Source of the DNA: Peribacillus frigoritolerans_B
GTDB lineage: Bacteria; Bacillota; Bacilli; Bacillales; DSM-1321
Assembly: GCF_044762665.1 (NCBI RefSeq)
Contig: NZ_JBIWES010000004.1
Span: forward strand, 372,001 to 436,000
Direction of reading: 5' to 3'
Length of the DNA: 64,000 bases
The notes under the pieces are model-generated. The model was not told where the DNA came from. It did no database searches and saw nothing but the letters and a program-made list of their open reading frames with translations. Positions 48,913-57,896 of this stretch are shown here, one piece after another; position 1 is the first letter of the stretch, and each line of letters opens with the position of its first letter. A program made the position numbers and the translations under genes.

Positions 48913-50601
48913 TTGGAAAACAACAAGGAAAACATAAAAGATAATGATTACAAAAGGGAAACTGCGAAAGGGAACGCCGGAATGGTCGTTACCGCTCATC
49001 CCGTAGCTACTTCCATAGGGGAAAAAATATTACGTGAAGGTGGAAATGCTGTCGATGCGGCCGTCGCGATCCAATTTGCCCTAAATGTTGTTGAACCAAT
49101 GATGACTGGTATCGGCGGCAGTGGTTTTCTTATGGTATATAACGCAAAAGATAAGGAAACGAAAATATACGACGGCCATGTAAGGGCACCTAAAGCCGCT
49201 CATCGAGACATGTTTCTTGATGAAAAAGGGGAAGTCATCCCATTTAAAGAAAGATCTATCAAAGCAACAGCGGTTGGCATTCCTGGAATACTGAAAGCTA
49301 TGGATGAAGCACTCGCCGAAAATGGCAGCAAGCCCTTAGCTGAACTTATCGAACCATCCATTGAATTTGCAGAAAAAGGAGTTCCCGTCAATTGGGTTCT
49401 ATGCGATGCTCTTAAAAATTTTGAATACCGATTGGGCGATGAAGCGCGTAAGTTTTTCATCCCTAACGGAAAACCCTATCAGGATGGCGATTTGCTGATT
49501 AAAGAAAATTTGGCTAATACCTATCGGATTTTACAACGTGAAGGAATTTCCGCTTTTTATGAAGGTGAAATCGGAGAGGGCATCATTTCCTGTATACAGG
49601 AACTTGGAGGGTTCATGGAGCTTTCTGATTTAAAGGACTATAAAGCTACTATCGATGTACCAATGTATGGGACTTATAAGGATTATTTAATAGCTTCATC
49701 AAATGCCCCAAGTGCTGGCGGATTCACTGTCATCCAAATCCTGAAAATATTGGAAAGCTTCCATATAGAACAATATGACGTCCGTTCTTGGGAAAAATAT
49801 TATTTAATAGCAGAAGCGATGCGTCTGGCATTTACAGATAAAAAAGCATTTCTCGCTGATCCAGAATTTGCCGAATTGCCATTAGCGGGTCTCATGCATG
49901 ATGAGTATATAGCTAAACGCCGCTCATTCATTAATTTCAAAACAAGAAATAATGCCATTGACTTCGGAAACCCTTGGATTTATGATTCCGTGCAACAAAG
50001 GGAAGTCATTCCGCAACCTAATGAAGAAGATATCAGTGAAACGACACACTTCACTGTCCGTGACAGATGGGGCAATATCGCAGCATGCACTTCTACAGTG
50101 GAACATCCATTCGGATCAGGCATCATGGTTTCCGACTATGGTTTCATGTTGAATAACGAACTGACTGATTTCGATTCCATTCCAGGCGGCATGAATGAAG
50201 TGCAGCCCAATAAACGCCCAGTCAGCTGTAAAAGCCCGACCATCATCTTTAAAGACGGTGAGCCGATCTTGACGTTAGGTTCACCAGGAGGACCAACCAT
50301 CATCAGTTCAGTCTTACAAACGATCATAAATGTACTCGATATGAAAATGGATTTGAAAGCAGCCATCGAAGAACCTAGAATTTTCACTCCGATGGGCCCT
50401 CATATTGAATGGGAGCCTGGAATGGATATGACTAGCAAAGGCCACTTGGAAGCAATGGGCTTCGCCTTTAATGAAGTTCCCCATTCCATAGGGAATGTCC
50501 AAGCGATTCAAATAAACCCCGATGGCTCGAACTATGGTGCTGCCGATTCAAGCCGAGAAGGCTGTGCCATGGGTCTGGACGAAACAGATTATAAATCGTG
50601 A
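48913..50601 (+). CDS. Gamma-glutamyltransferase, cytoplasmic YwrD-like form
   Basis: The 562-residue enzyme belongs to the Ntn-hydrolase GGT family, which self-cleaves before a catalytic Thr. That Thr is in ISETTHFTVRDRWGN (about residue 378). Other motifs: GGNAVDAAVAIQFALNVVEP, GIGGSGFLMVYN, and the substrate-binding GSPGGPTIISSVLQ. There is no signal peptide, unlike secreted Bacillus Ggt, so it should act in the cytoplasm. The start is TTG at 48913 with GGAGG seven bases upstream. It ends directly against the convergent ypiP gene with no gap. Confidence 0.92.
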   Translation: MENNKENIKDNDYKRETAKGNAGMVVTAHPVATSIGEKILREGGNAVDAAVAIQFALNVVEPMMTGIGGSGFLMVYNAKDKETKIYDGHVRAPKAAHRDMFLDEKGEVIPFKERSIKATAVGIPGILKAMDEALAENGSKPLAELIEPSIEFAEKGVPVNWVLCDALKNFEYRLGDEARKFFIPNGKPYQDGDLLIKENLANTYRILQREGISAFYEGEIGEGIISCIQELGGFMELSDLKDYKATIDVPMYGTYKDYLIASSNAPSAGGFTVIQILKILESFHIEQYDVRSWEKYYLIAEAMRLAFTDKKAFLADPEFAELPLAGLMHDEYIAKRRSFINFKTRNNAIDFGNPWIYDSVQQREVIPQPNEEDISETTHFTVRDRWGNIAACTSTVEHPFGSGIMVSDYGFMLNNELTDFDSIPGGMNEVQPNKRPVSCKSPTIIFKDGEPILTLGSPGGPTIISSVLQTIINVLDMKMDLKAAIEEPRIFTPMGPHIEWEPGMDMTSKGHLEAMGFAFNEVPHSIGNVQAIQINPDGSNYGAADSSREGCAMGLDETDYKS

Positions 50602-51381
50602 TCACTGGATGGAGATAAAGCCAAAATGGAATTTGGATGTTTTTCTTTTTATTACCTCAAATCCAAATTCCTCAAAGCGGGAGCTGCGGAAATGGTCTTT
50701 CAACACGACTCTCTTGCGCGCAACCCGCTTGGCTTCTTTCATTATTTCCACAGATAAATCCTTACCTTCCGCAAAATGAGTCAATCCCCTGATTCCATTC
50801 GATTCCTTAATCGTTTCTTCAAACATGGGATCGAAATATACGACATCAAAATGATTTTCCGGCAATGTTTTCAAAATTTCGTAATGATCACCTTGCCTGA
50901 CCTCTATTCTTCTCATCGCAGAAATCATTTTTTCTTCTGCATCCTCCCATGTCTTCAATCCATGGTCCACGAGCAAGGCTAAATATTGATTTCCTTCCAA
51001 CCCTACAACCTGCCCATATTCACCCACTGCGAAACTTGCGACAATCGCATCAGAGCCCAATCCCAAGGTACAATCAAGCACAGCGTTCCCTTCATTTATA
51101 TCTCCGGCAATGAGAAATGGATCACTCTCTCCGCGCATTATTCTTTTTATACGGATCATCGCTAGGTTCGGGTGGAAAAAGAATGGTTCTTTTTCCTGGT
51201 ATCTGTATAACTCCATCCGCTTTTTACCAAAAACAAGGCAATCTTCTTCATTCTGTTCCGTTTGGATCTCTACCACCGATCGTTTTCTTCTGGCTATAAA
51301 GGGGATTTGCAATTCTTCAGCTAACCTTTTGGCTAATATCATCGTTTCTTTATCGGCTCTTCCAACTGTTGTGACAAACAT
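50602..51381 (-). CDS. ypiP: YpiP, class I methyltransferase (RsmJ-like)
   Basis: The 259-residue protein has an N-terminal region (about 1-85) with RRKRSVVEIQTEQNE, then a Rossmann methyltransferase domain: SAM-binding DCTLGLGSDAIVASFAVG (about 101-118) and the catalytic VVYFDPMFE (about 177-185), the DPMF form seen in RsmJ rRNA guanine methyltransferases. The substrate is probably RNA, but that is inferred from the motif. The stop codon abuts the GGT stop. It follows brxA on the same strand behind a terminator. Confidence 0.82.
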   Translation of the reverse strand: MFVTTVGRADKETMILAKRLAEELQIPFIARRKRSVVEIQTEQNEEDCLVFGKKRMELYRYQEKEPFFFHPNLAMIRIKRIMRGESDPFLIAGDINEGNAVLDCTLGLGSDAIVASFAVGEYGQVVGLEGNQYLALLVDHGLKTWEDAEEKMISAMRRIEVRQGDHYEILKTLPENHFDVVYFDPMFEETIKESNGIRGLTHFAEGKDLSVEIMKEAKRVARKRVVLKDHFRSSRFEEFGFEVIKRKTSKFHFGFISIQ

Positions 51382-51411
51382 GATTCCTACCCCTTCATAC
51401 TCTCTTAAATT

Positions 51412-51442
51412 TGAAAAGAATGCCCTGTTTCCAGGACATTCC
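51412..51442 (-). terminator. Terminator of brxA
   Basis: Stem GAATGTCCTG with CAGGGCATTC, loop GAAA, then TTTTC on the minus strand. Confidence 0.7.
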
Positions 51443-51448
51443 GCTTCA

Positions 51449-51886
51449 TTACTTATTTACTTGACTGAACGCTGCCAATAAATTTTCCATGATAGCTTCC
51501 ATTGGCTGTCCTTCTATATCATGGCGTGGAATGAAATGTACGACCTCTTTGTCCTTTAAAAGAGCCATCGATGGTGAAGAGGGTTCTATTCCATCGAAGT
51601 ATTCGCGCATTTTAGCTGTCGCTTCCTTATCTTGGCCGGCGAATACAGTTACCAAATGATCTGGCTTATTGTCTGCTTGCAGTACGGCTTGAGTAGCAGC
51701 TGGACGGGCTAACCCGGCAGCACATCCGCAAACTGAATTCACGACCACAAGTGTCGTACCTTCTACCGATTCCATGAAGTTTTCAACCGCTTCAGCGGAT
51801 TCCAACTCATCAAAACCTGCCTGCACCAGTTCCGCGCGCATTGGTTTCACCATTTGTTTCATATATTCATCATATGCCATCGACAT
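51449..51886 (-). CDS. brxA: Bacilliredoxin BrxA (YphP)
   Basis: The 145-residue thioredoxin-fold protein has the unusual active site CGC in VNSVCGCAAGLARP (about residues 52-54). Bacilliredoxins remove bacillithiol from S-bacillithiolated proteins. YphP sits next to ilvD in B. subtilis, as here, so this is BrxA rather than BrxB (YqiW). ATG at 51886 follows CAAGGAGG; ten upstream codons are ignored. Confidence 0.94.
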   Translation of the reverse strand: MSMAYDEYMKQMVKPMRAELVQAGFDELESAEAVENFMESVEGTTLVVVNSVCGCAAGLARPAATQAVLQADNKPDHLVTVFAGQDKEATAKMREYFDGIEPSSPSMALLKDKEVVHFIPRHDIEGQPMEAIMENLLAAFSQVNK

Positions 51887-51996
51887 AAAAAAACCTCCTT
51901 GGTTACAATTCTTCAATTAGTATAATGATACTATATTCTTGAGTGTATATGCAAAAATGACGCTTAAAGATTTGTAAAATTTCATTGTTCTTCACA

Positions 51997-52043
51997 AAGA
52001 AACATGGTGACAGAATCCACTTTCATTCTGCCACCATGTTTTA
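51997..52043 (-). terminator. Terminator of ilvD
   Basis: Stem AACATGGTGGCAGAAT with ATTCTGTCACCATGTT (one mismatch), 8-base loop, then TTTCTTT on the minus strand. Confidence 0.85.
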
Positions 52044-52057
52044 GTCTTCCTTTTAAC

Positions 52058-53743
52058 TTAAACTTTCATAACTCCGCCTGAGCTGGCATTCGTCACAAGT
52101 TTGGAATAACGTGCTAAATAGCCTGTCCTGACCTTTGACTCGAAGCCTTTCCAATTGGCTTTGCGCTTTTCGAATTCTTCATCGGAAATTTCCAATTGGA
52201 TTTTACGATTATTCAAATCCAATTCGATGATATCTCCATCTTCAACAAAGGCAATCGGGCCTCCCTCAGCTGCTTCGGGGGATATATGTCCAATGCTGAT
52301 GCCTCGAGATGCGCCTGAAAAGCGGCCATCAGTGATCAAACCGACTTTCGCTCCAAGTCCCCTCCCGACGATTTGGGAAGTGGGTGCCAACATTTCCGGC
52401 ATACCCGGACCGCCTTTAGGTCCTTCGTAACGAATGACCACTACATCTCCTTCTTTAACCTTTCCAGTGATGATTCCGGAAAGTGCATCTTCCTGGGAAT
52501 CGAAACAAATGGCAGGACCCCTGTGGTAGCCACCAACTGATGCGTCAACGGCCCCCACTTTTACGATGGAACCTTGAGGAGCAAGGTTTCCAAACAATAC
52601 CGCAAGCCCGCCACGCTCAGAATGCGGATTATCTAACGGATGGATTACATCCTTGTCCAATATTTCACAACCGGCAACATTTTCGCGGAGCGTTTTACCT
52701 GAGACAGAAAGGCAATCTCCATTAAAAGCACCTGGTTTTTTGAGTAACTCATTAATGACGGCACTTACACCACCGGCATTATGTACATCTTCAATATGAT
52801 AATCGGATGCCGGTGCAATTTTCGCTAGATGCGGTACGCGGTTAGCTATTTCATTTATGCGTTCCATCGGATATTCAAAACCTGCTTCGTGTGCCAATGC
52901 AAGTGTATGAAGAACGGTGTTTGTTGAACCGCCCATCGCCATATCCAAAGCAAATGCGTTATCAATTGCATCAATCGTCACGATATCACGGGGCTTGATA
53001 TCCTGTTTGATTATCTCCATCAACTGTTTAGCGGATTTCTTAACGAATTCCTTACGTTCTTCGGCTACCGCCAAAATCGTTCCATTTCCCGGAAGCGCAA
53101 GCCCTAAGCCTTCAGCCAGGCAGTTCATGGAGTTTGCAGTGAACATTCCGGAACAAGAACCGCAAGTAGGACAGGCAACTTGCTCGATTTCCTGCAAATC
53201 TTCTTCATTGATATTACCTGCTTGATAAGCTCCCACCCCTTCAAAAACGGATGTTAATGAAAGAGATTTACCGTTTTTGTCTTTACCTGCTTTCATGGGT
53301 CCGCCGCTTACGAATATTGTTGGAATGTTGACACGAAGTGCTCCCATCATCATTCCCGGAGTTATCTTGTCACAGTTTGGGATGCAAACCATACCGTCAA
53401 ACCAATGTGCCGATACAACAGTTTCCACGGAATCTGCGATGATTTCTCGGCTTGGCAAAGAATAGCGCATACCAATATGACCCATCGCAATTCCATCGTC
53501 TACCCCGATCGTATTAAATTCGAAAGGAACACCGCCTGCTTCGCGAATCGCTTCCTTCACTATTTTTCCAAATTCCTGAAGGTGGACATGACCTGGAACG
53601 ATATCGATGTATGAATTACAAACCGCGATGAACGGTTTACCGAAATCTTCTTCTTTAACCCCTGCAGCCCGCAACAGACTTCTATGTGGAGCTCGATCGA
53701 CCCCTTTTGTAATCATGTCACTTCTCATATTTGATGTAGACAT
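52058..53743 (-). CDS. ilvD: Dihydroxy-acid dehydratase
   Basis: The 561-residue Fe-S enzyme carries out the third step of branched-chain amino acid synthesis. Cluster cysteines lie in CIPNCDKITPG (about residues 120-124) and CPTCGSCSGMFTANSMNCL (about 190-208). GDGIAMGHIGMRYSLPSREIIADS-type and GRFSGASRGISIGHI motifs are present. ATG at 53743 follows GGGGGT; five upstream codons are ignored. BrxA next door may protect its client cysteines, a plausible inference only. An inverted repeat 50-73 bases upstream may be regulatory. Confidence 0.96.
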   Translation of the reverse strand: MSTSNMRSDMITKGVDRAPHRSLLRAAGVKEEDFGKPFIAVCNSYIDIVPGHVHLQEFGKIVKEAIREAGGVPFEFNTIGVDDGIAMGHIGMRYSLPSREIIADSVETVVSAHWFDGMVCIPNCDKITPGMMMGALRVNIPTIFVSGGPMKAGKDKNGKSLSLTSVFEGVGAYQAGNINEEDLQEIEQVACPTCGSCSGMFTANSMNCLAEGLGLALPGNGTILAVAEERKEFVKKSAKQLMEIIKQDIKPRDIVTIDAIDNAFALDMAMGGSTNTVLHTLALAHEAGFEYPMERINEIANRVPHLAKIAPASDYHIEDVHNAGGVSAVINELLKKPGAFNGDCLSVSGKTLRENVAGCEILDKDVIHPLDNPHSERGGLAVLFGNLAPQGSIVKVGAVDASVGGYHRGPAICFDSQEDALSGIITGKVKEGDVVVIRYEGPKGGPGMPEMLAPTSQIVGRGLGAKVGLITDGRFSGASRGISIGHISPEAAEGGPIAFVEDGDIIELDLNNRKIQLEISDEEFEKRKANWKGFESKVRTGYLARYSKLVTNASSGGVMKV

Positions 53744-54003
53744 TTGTTGTACCCCCAATTTCCACTAAATGTTTAATGATTCAGAATAATATAATTTTTA
53801 GTATACTCTAAAAATTCTAACATATTTATCTACAAATGCAACCATTCTACACTAAATATCTACAAAAATCATTTTACTAAAATAATAGAGATCAAATTTA
53901 TATCCTAATATCTTCTGTATATGGAAAGTTAGCCATTTTGAATGGTTTGTAATTCGACCTAGAGGAACCAATGTCAGATGACTTGAAGATTCGCTTCAAA
54001 AAT
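53744..54003. other. AT-rich intergenic region upstream of ilvD
   Basis: It contains the inverted repeat listed separately and otherwise AT-rich DNA with no ORF and no T-box elements. Confidence 0.6.
53793..53816 (-). promoter_or_regulatory. Inverted repeat upstream of ilvD
   Basis: Perfect 9-base arms AATTTTTAG (53793-53801) and CTAAAAATT (53808-53816) flank TATACT. On the minus strand the centre gives a -10-like TATACT, so the palindrome covers the likely ilvD promoter. The arms resemble half of the CodY motif (AATTTTCWGAAAATT), but the fit is partial. Confidence 0.5.
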
Positions 54004-54040
54004 AAAAAGGCATGCGGATGATATAATCCGCATGCCTTTT
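54004..54040 (-). terminator. Terminator of ypgR
   Basis: Perfect stem AAAAGGCATGCGGAT with ATCCGCATGCCTTTT, 6-base loop, T run on the minus strand. Confidence 0.92.
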
Positions 54041-54057
54041 GCCTTGGTCATTTCAAA

Positions 54058-55194
54058 TCACTTGTCATTCGCTTGTCTTGATTCTGTCATTTGCTTCCAA
54101 ACCGAACCTTTTGCTTCTTCCCCATTTTCTATACGGTCTATGGCCATCTTGACCTGAAGGGCCACTTCGAATTCAGGGTCCTGTTCCGCTTGCTTAAGAT
54201 AAGGGAGGGTCGTTTCATTTCCCAGTTCGTATAAAAACATCGCCGCCCGCCATCTAACCAATTTATTTTTATCCGAAAGTGATCGAGACATTTCTCCCAT
54301 CGCTTCTTCAAAGCCAAGATCTGATAAACAATCACCAGCCGTCCGTCTTACCGCTGCACTTTTATCTTTCAATGCTTTATACAAGCTCGGAAGCACTTTT
54401 CTATCTTCGATCATACCCAAGTAAACTACCGCGAGCCTTCGAATGGAGACCTTACTGTCGGAGAGTGCCATATCCAATACTGGAATATCATCAACCGTTG
54501 GATCTTCCATTTGTTCTAAAGCCTGATAACGCTTTTCCCAGCTTTCGTCATTCAGCATTTCTGCAGTCAATTTAATTTTTGGACGTTTCAAAATTGCTTC
54601 CTTCGTATCCACCGTTTCTTTTGCAGCTGCTACTAGCCGATTAATTCGATCTTCCGGATAAGCTGCAATCAGCTCATCCGATACTTCCCTCACGATATCT
54701 TCCATATCACCATATCTTACGCCATAATCCTTCCATTTTCGAAGCAGGACTACATTGTCATCTTCTTTTTGGGCAGCGGCAATGCCCTTTATGAAATAAT
54801 CCGGTAAGGCAAAACGTTTTTCGTGCTGACTATCACTTGCTTTAATTTGCATCGGAATGCCCTTGAATTGTTGAATGGCAACAGTTACTTCACCGTAATG
54901 TTCATTTAATGCCGTTTGTTGATTTTGTTCCTCCGTTTTTTCCCCAAAGACCTGACGGATTTGGACCAGGATATCTTTCCAATCATATTTCGCATTTCGC
55001 TCAACGGCTAAGAAGTCCGCAACATGATAGACCCCTTTCACTCCCTCGATCGTAAATAAATCCCTTATCAGCTTGGGTGCTTGGTCAGCTTGATCTTTCT
55101 TATAATTATTGCTTTTACCAGCCAATAGCTCTTCAGTTAAATTGATTTTCATTGTATTCGGACTGGGTGTTGGTTCTATCGATTTAATTTTCAA
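54058..55194 (-). CDS. ypgR: YpgR-like protein with NifU/Nfu N-terminal domain and HEAT repeats
   Basis: In this 378-residue protein, the first 85 residues form an Nfu N-terminal-type domain (SIEPTPSPNTMKINLTEEL, LFTIEGVKGVYHVADFLAVERN). A middle linker follows, and then a run of HEAT-like repeats (about 220-355): VSIRRLAVVYLGMI, SAAVRRTAGDCLSDLG, KLVRWRAAMFLYELG. Homologues are often called virulence factor by transfer of annotation without evidence. It is likely a scaffold or adaptor, possibly linked to Fe-S proteins. Position between ilvD and ypgQ matches B. subtilis ypgR. Confidence 0.85.
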   Translation of the reverse strand: MKIKSIEPTPSPNTMKINLTEELLAGKSNNYKKDQADQAPKLIRDLFTIEGVKGVYHVADFLAVERNAKYDWKDILVQIRQVFGEKTEEQNQQTALNEHYGEVTVAIQQFKGIPMQIKASDSQHEKRFALPDYFIKGIAAAQKEDDNVVLLRKWKDYGVRYGDMEDIVREVSDELIAAYPEDRINRLVAAAKETVDTKEAILKRPKIKLTAEMLNDESWEKRYQALEQMEDPTVDDIPVLDMALSDSKVSIRRLAVVYLGMIEDRKVLPSLYKALKDKSAAVRRTAGDCLSDLGFEEAMGEMSRSLSDKNKLVRWRAAMFLYELGNETTLPYLKQAEQDPEFEVALQVKMAIDRIENGEEAKGSVWKQMTESRQANDK

Positions 55195-55278
55195 TGCATT
55201 TCTCTCCTTTTACAAGACGTTTCCATGTACTAGATATTATCACATCGGCAACAGATTCTCATGCAATTGAGATTGGCA

Positions 55279-55317
55279 CAAAAAAGACTGATCCAAGTTT
55301 GCTCCCTTGGACCAGTC
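55279..55317 (-). terminator. Terminator of the ABC-F gene
   Basis: Stem GACTGGTCCAAG with CTTGGATCAGTC (one wobble), loop GGAGCAAA, then six T on the minus strand. Confidence 0.88.
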
Positions 55318-55324
55318 ACCTCGC

Positions 55325-57202
55325 TCATTCTTCTTCCAATTTTTCCGCTAAATACGTCCATCTTTCCATCAAATGGTCTAATTTATCCGTTAGTTCCTTT
55401 TCTTCTTCAAGAAGCAGGCGGACTTTTTCAAAATCGCTTCCCGCTGCTGACATTTCTGATGTTATGTCTTTAAGGCGCAGCTCGGCCCGTTCCATGTTCC
55501 CTTCTATCTCTTCCCATTCCTTACTTTCCGCATAGGTCAGTTTTTTCTTTTTCTTTTCGGTCCGGTTCATCTGAGGTTCCGGTGCTTTTACTGGCTCGGC
55601 CTCTTCCGTCTTTTCTTCCAAGAATTCTGAATAAGAGCCATAATAGAAGTCAATGTCACCTTTATTCTTGAAAACAAGAAGCTGATGGCACGTTTTATCC
55701 AAGAAATACCTATCATGTGAAACAGTAATGACTACACCTGAAAACGTTTCTAAATAATCCTCCAGAACGGTCAAGGTTTGCGTGTCCAAATCATTCGTCG
55801 GTTCATCCAAAAGCAGGACATTAGGTGCCGACATCAATATGTTTAGGAGATATAATCGCCTTTTCTCCCCACCGGACAGCTTGCGAATTGGCGTCCCATG
55901 CGATCCCATTGGAAACAAGAACCTTTCAAGCATCTGTGCAGCCGATATGAAACTACCATCTTTAAGGGCGATTGAATCCGCCGTTTCCCGAATATACTCT
56001 ATCATGCGCAAATTCTCATCCATATCGACGCTTTCTTGCGTATAGTACCCTATTTTCACGGTTTGCCCTTTTTCCAGGTTTCCTTCATCTATGGATTCCC
56101 GTCCTGCCAGGATATTTAACAAGGTTGACTTTCCACTGCCATTATTACCGACGATTCCAATTCGATCACCTGGTTTGAATAGGAAGGAAAAATGGTTGAT
56201 GATGGTTCGATCACCGAAGGATTTAGAAACACCCTGCATTTCAAGTACCTTTTTCCCAAGACGGGCACCGCTTAATTCCATTTCCAGGTTCTCGGTTTTC
56301 TGCTTATCCTTTACACCTGATTCCAATGTTTCGAAGCGTTGGATCCTCGCCTTTTGTTTCGTTGTACGGGCCTTTGCACCTTTACGGATCCAGGCCAGTT
56401 CTTTTTTGAATAGACTTTCCTTTTTCGTTCTTTCAGCCGATTCATTCTCTTCACGAATGGCCTTTGATTCTAAATAATCCGCATAGTTTCCTTTGTATTC
56501 GAAAAGCTGCTTCTGGGCAATTTCCCAAATCTTATTGGACACACGATCAAGGAAATATCGATCATGGGTTACAAATAAAACGGACTTTTGATATTTCCCT
56601 AAATATTCTTCAAGCCAAGTGATGCTTTCAAAATCGAGATGGTTCGTAGGCTCGTCCAAAATAAGTAAATCAGGGGTCTCAATCAAGGTTTTTGCCAGGG
56701 CCGCACGTTTTTTTTGGCCGCCTGACAGTTCCCCCAATTTCCTTGAATGATCAGGAAGACCAAGCTTGGTCAATATCGTTCTGGCATTGGCACTTGTATC
56801 CCAGGCGCCAAGCGTGTCCATATCCTGTTGCTGTTTTAACAAACGGTCCTGTATCGCGCTATTCTGCGGATCTACCTGGAGTTGAACGAGCGTCTTTTCA
56901 TACTCTTTAATCAACGAAAATACAGGAGTTGAACTTTCATACATATATTCCATGATCGTCAATTTCTCATCAAAATGCGGATCTTGGGATAGATAGGAAA
57001 TCGTATAATCATTCGGATGATCCTTCGTTCCTAAATCACTGTCTTCCAACCCTGCGATGATATTCAATAATGTCGATTTGCCCGTGCCGTTTATCCCAAC
57101 GATCCCGATTTTTTCCCCTTCGGTAATGGAAAAAGAGACATCTTTAAAAAGCAGCTTTTCCCCTTGGGTTTTCATTACATGTTCCATGCTAAAAACTTTC
57201 AT
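55325..57202 (-). CDS. ABC-F ATPase (YfmR/Uup-like)
   Basis: The 625-residue protein has no membrane segment. It has two ABC domains: Walker A GINGTGKST (about 36-44) and GNNGSGKST (about 354-362), signatures LSGGQKKRAALAK and LSGGEKRRLYLL, and Walker B LLILDEPTNHLD and VLLLDEPTNDLD. The interdomain linker is charged and basic (ARTTKQKARIQRFE), and a C-terminal coiled coil (about 535-625) completes the Uup/YfmR layout. ABC-F proteins bind the ribosome and ease translation stalls. Its ATG overlaps the ypgQ stop (ATGA). Antibiotic resistance is not implied. Confidence 0.92.
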   Translation of the reverse strand: MKVFSMEHVMKTQGEKLLFKDVSFSITEGEKIGIVGINGTGKSTLLNIIAGLEDSDLGTKDHPNDYTISYLSQDPHFDEKLTIMEYMYESSTPVFSLIKEYEKTLVQLQVDPQNSAIQDRLLKQQQDMDTLGAWDTSANARTILTKLGLPDHSRKLGELSGGQKKRAALAKTLIETPDLLILDEPTNHLDFESITWLEEYLGKYQKSVLFVTHDRYFLDRVSNKIWEIAQKQLFEYKGNYADYLESKAIREENESAERTKKESLFKKELAWIRKGAKARTTKQKARIQRFETLESGVKDKQKTENLEMELSGARLGKKVLEMQGVSKSFGDRTIINHFSFLFKPGDRIGIVGNNGSGKSTLLNILAGRESIDEGNLEKGQTVKIGYYTQESVDMDENLRMIEYIRETADSIALKDGSFISAAQMLERFLFPMGSHGTPIRKLSGGEKRRLYLLNILMSAPNVLLLDEPTNDLDTQTLTVLEDYLETFSGVVITVSHDRYFLDKTCHQLLVFKNKGDIDFYYGSYSEFLEEKTEEAEPVKAPEPQMNRTEKKKKKLTYAESKEWEEIEGNMERAELRLKDITSEMSAAGSDFEKVRLLLEEEKELTDKLDHLMERWTYLAEKLEEE

Positions 57203-57843
57203 AATCGTACATCCCATTCCTTATTAAATTCCTTTAAAAAGCCTACCATATATTCATGCCTTTCACTTGCAATCTTCTTTGCTGTACAAGTATTAAGCAT
57301 ATCTTGCAAGCGCAATAATTTTTCATGAAAGTGATGAATGGAAGAGCTTTTGCCATTCCTGTATTCCTTCTTGGTCATGTTTTCCCTTATTGGCAATGAA
57401 GGATCATACATAAGCTGTCCCTTTTTTCCGCCAAATGCAAATGTCCTGGCTATGCCAATGGCACCAATTGCATCCAAGCGGTCCGCATCCTGAACAATTT
57501 CAGCCTCGGTCGAAGGAAGCTCCAACTGCCCTGAACTATACGAAATTGTATTAATGATCTGTTTGATGGCCTCAACACTATCTATATCCAACTTTATTTC
57601 ATCAAACCAAGCATCAAGCTTTTTCCAACCTCCATCGGCTTCCTGGTTTAATTTATCATCAGGGATATCATGAAGCAGAGCCGCCAATTCAATGATGAAC
57701 TCATTTCCTTTTCGTTCTTCTTTTGCAATATGTAAAGCCAGCTTACGAACACGATCGATATGGAACCAATCATGGCCGCTGGCATCAGAATTCAATTGGT
57801 CATAAACATACTTCTCCGTTAACTCAATTATCGTTTGTTTCAT
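57199..57843 (-). CDS. ypgQ: HD-domain phosphohydrolase YpgQ
   Basis: The 214-residue protein has an HD metal site spread over HDWFHIDRVRKLALHI (about 24-39), LAALLHDIPDDK (HD at about 57-58) and QDADRLDAIGAIGIART (Asp at about 126). In B. subtilis YpgQ is reported as a pyrophosphohydrolase acting on dNTPs, from memory. It is followed by the ABC-F gene with a 4-base overlap. The start lies 53 bases after the degV-like gene on the same strand. Confidence 0.87.
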   Translation of the reverse strand: MKQTIIELTEKYVYDQLNSDASGHDWFHIDRVRKLALHIAKEERKGNEFIIELAALLHDIPDDKLNQEADGGWKKLDAWFDEIKLDIDSVEAIKQIINTISYSSGQLELPSTEAEIVQDADRLDAIGAIGIARTFAFGGKKGQLMYDPSLPIRENMTKKEYRNGKSSSIHHFHEKLLRLQDMLNTCTAKKIASERHEYMVGFLKEFNKEWDVRL

Positions 57844-57896
57844 CTCACCACTCCATGTCCTTTCTATTTTACCATGGTTCTCAATAATGGTGTGCT

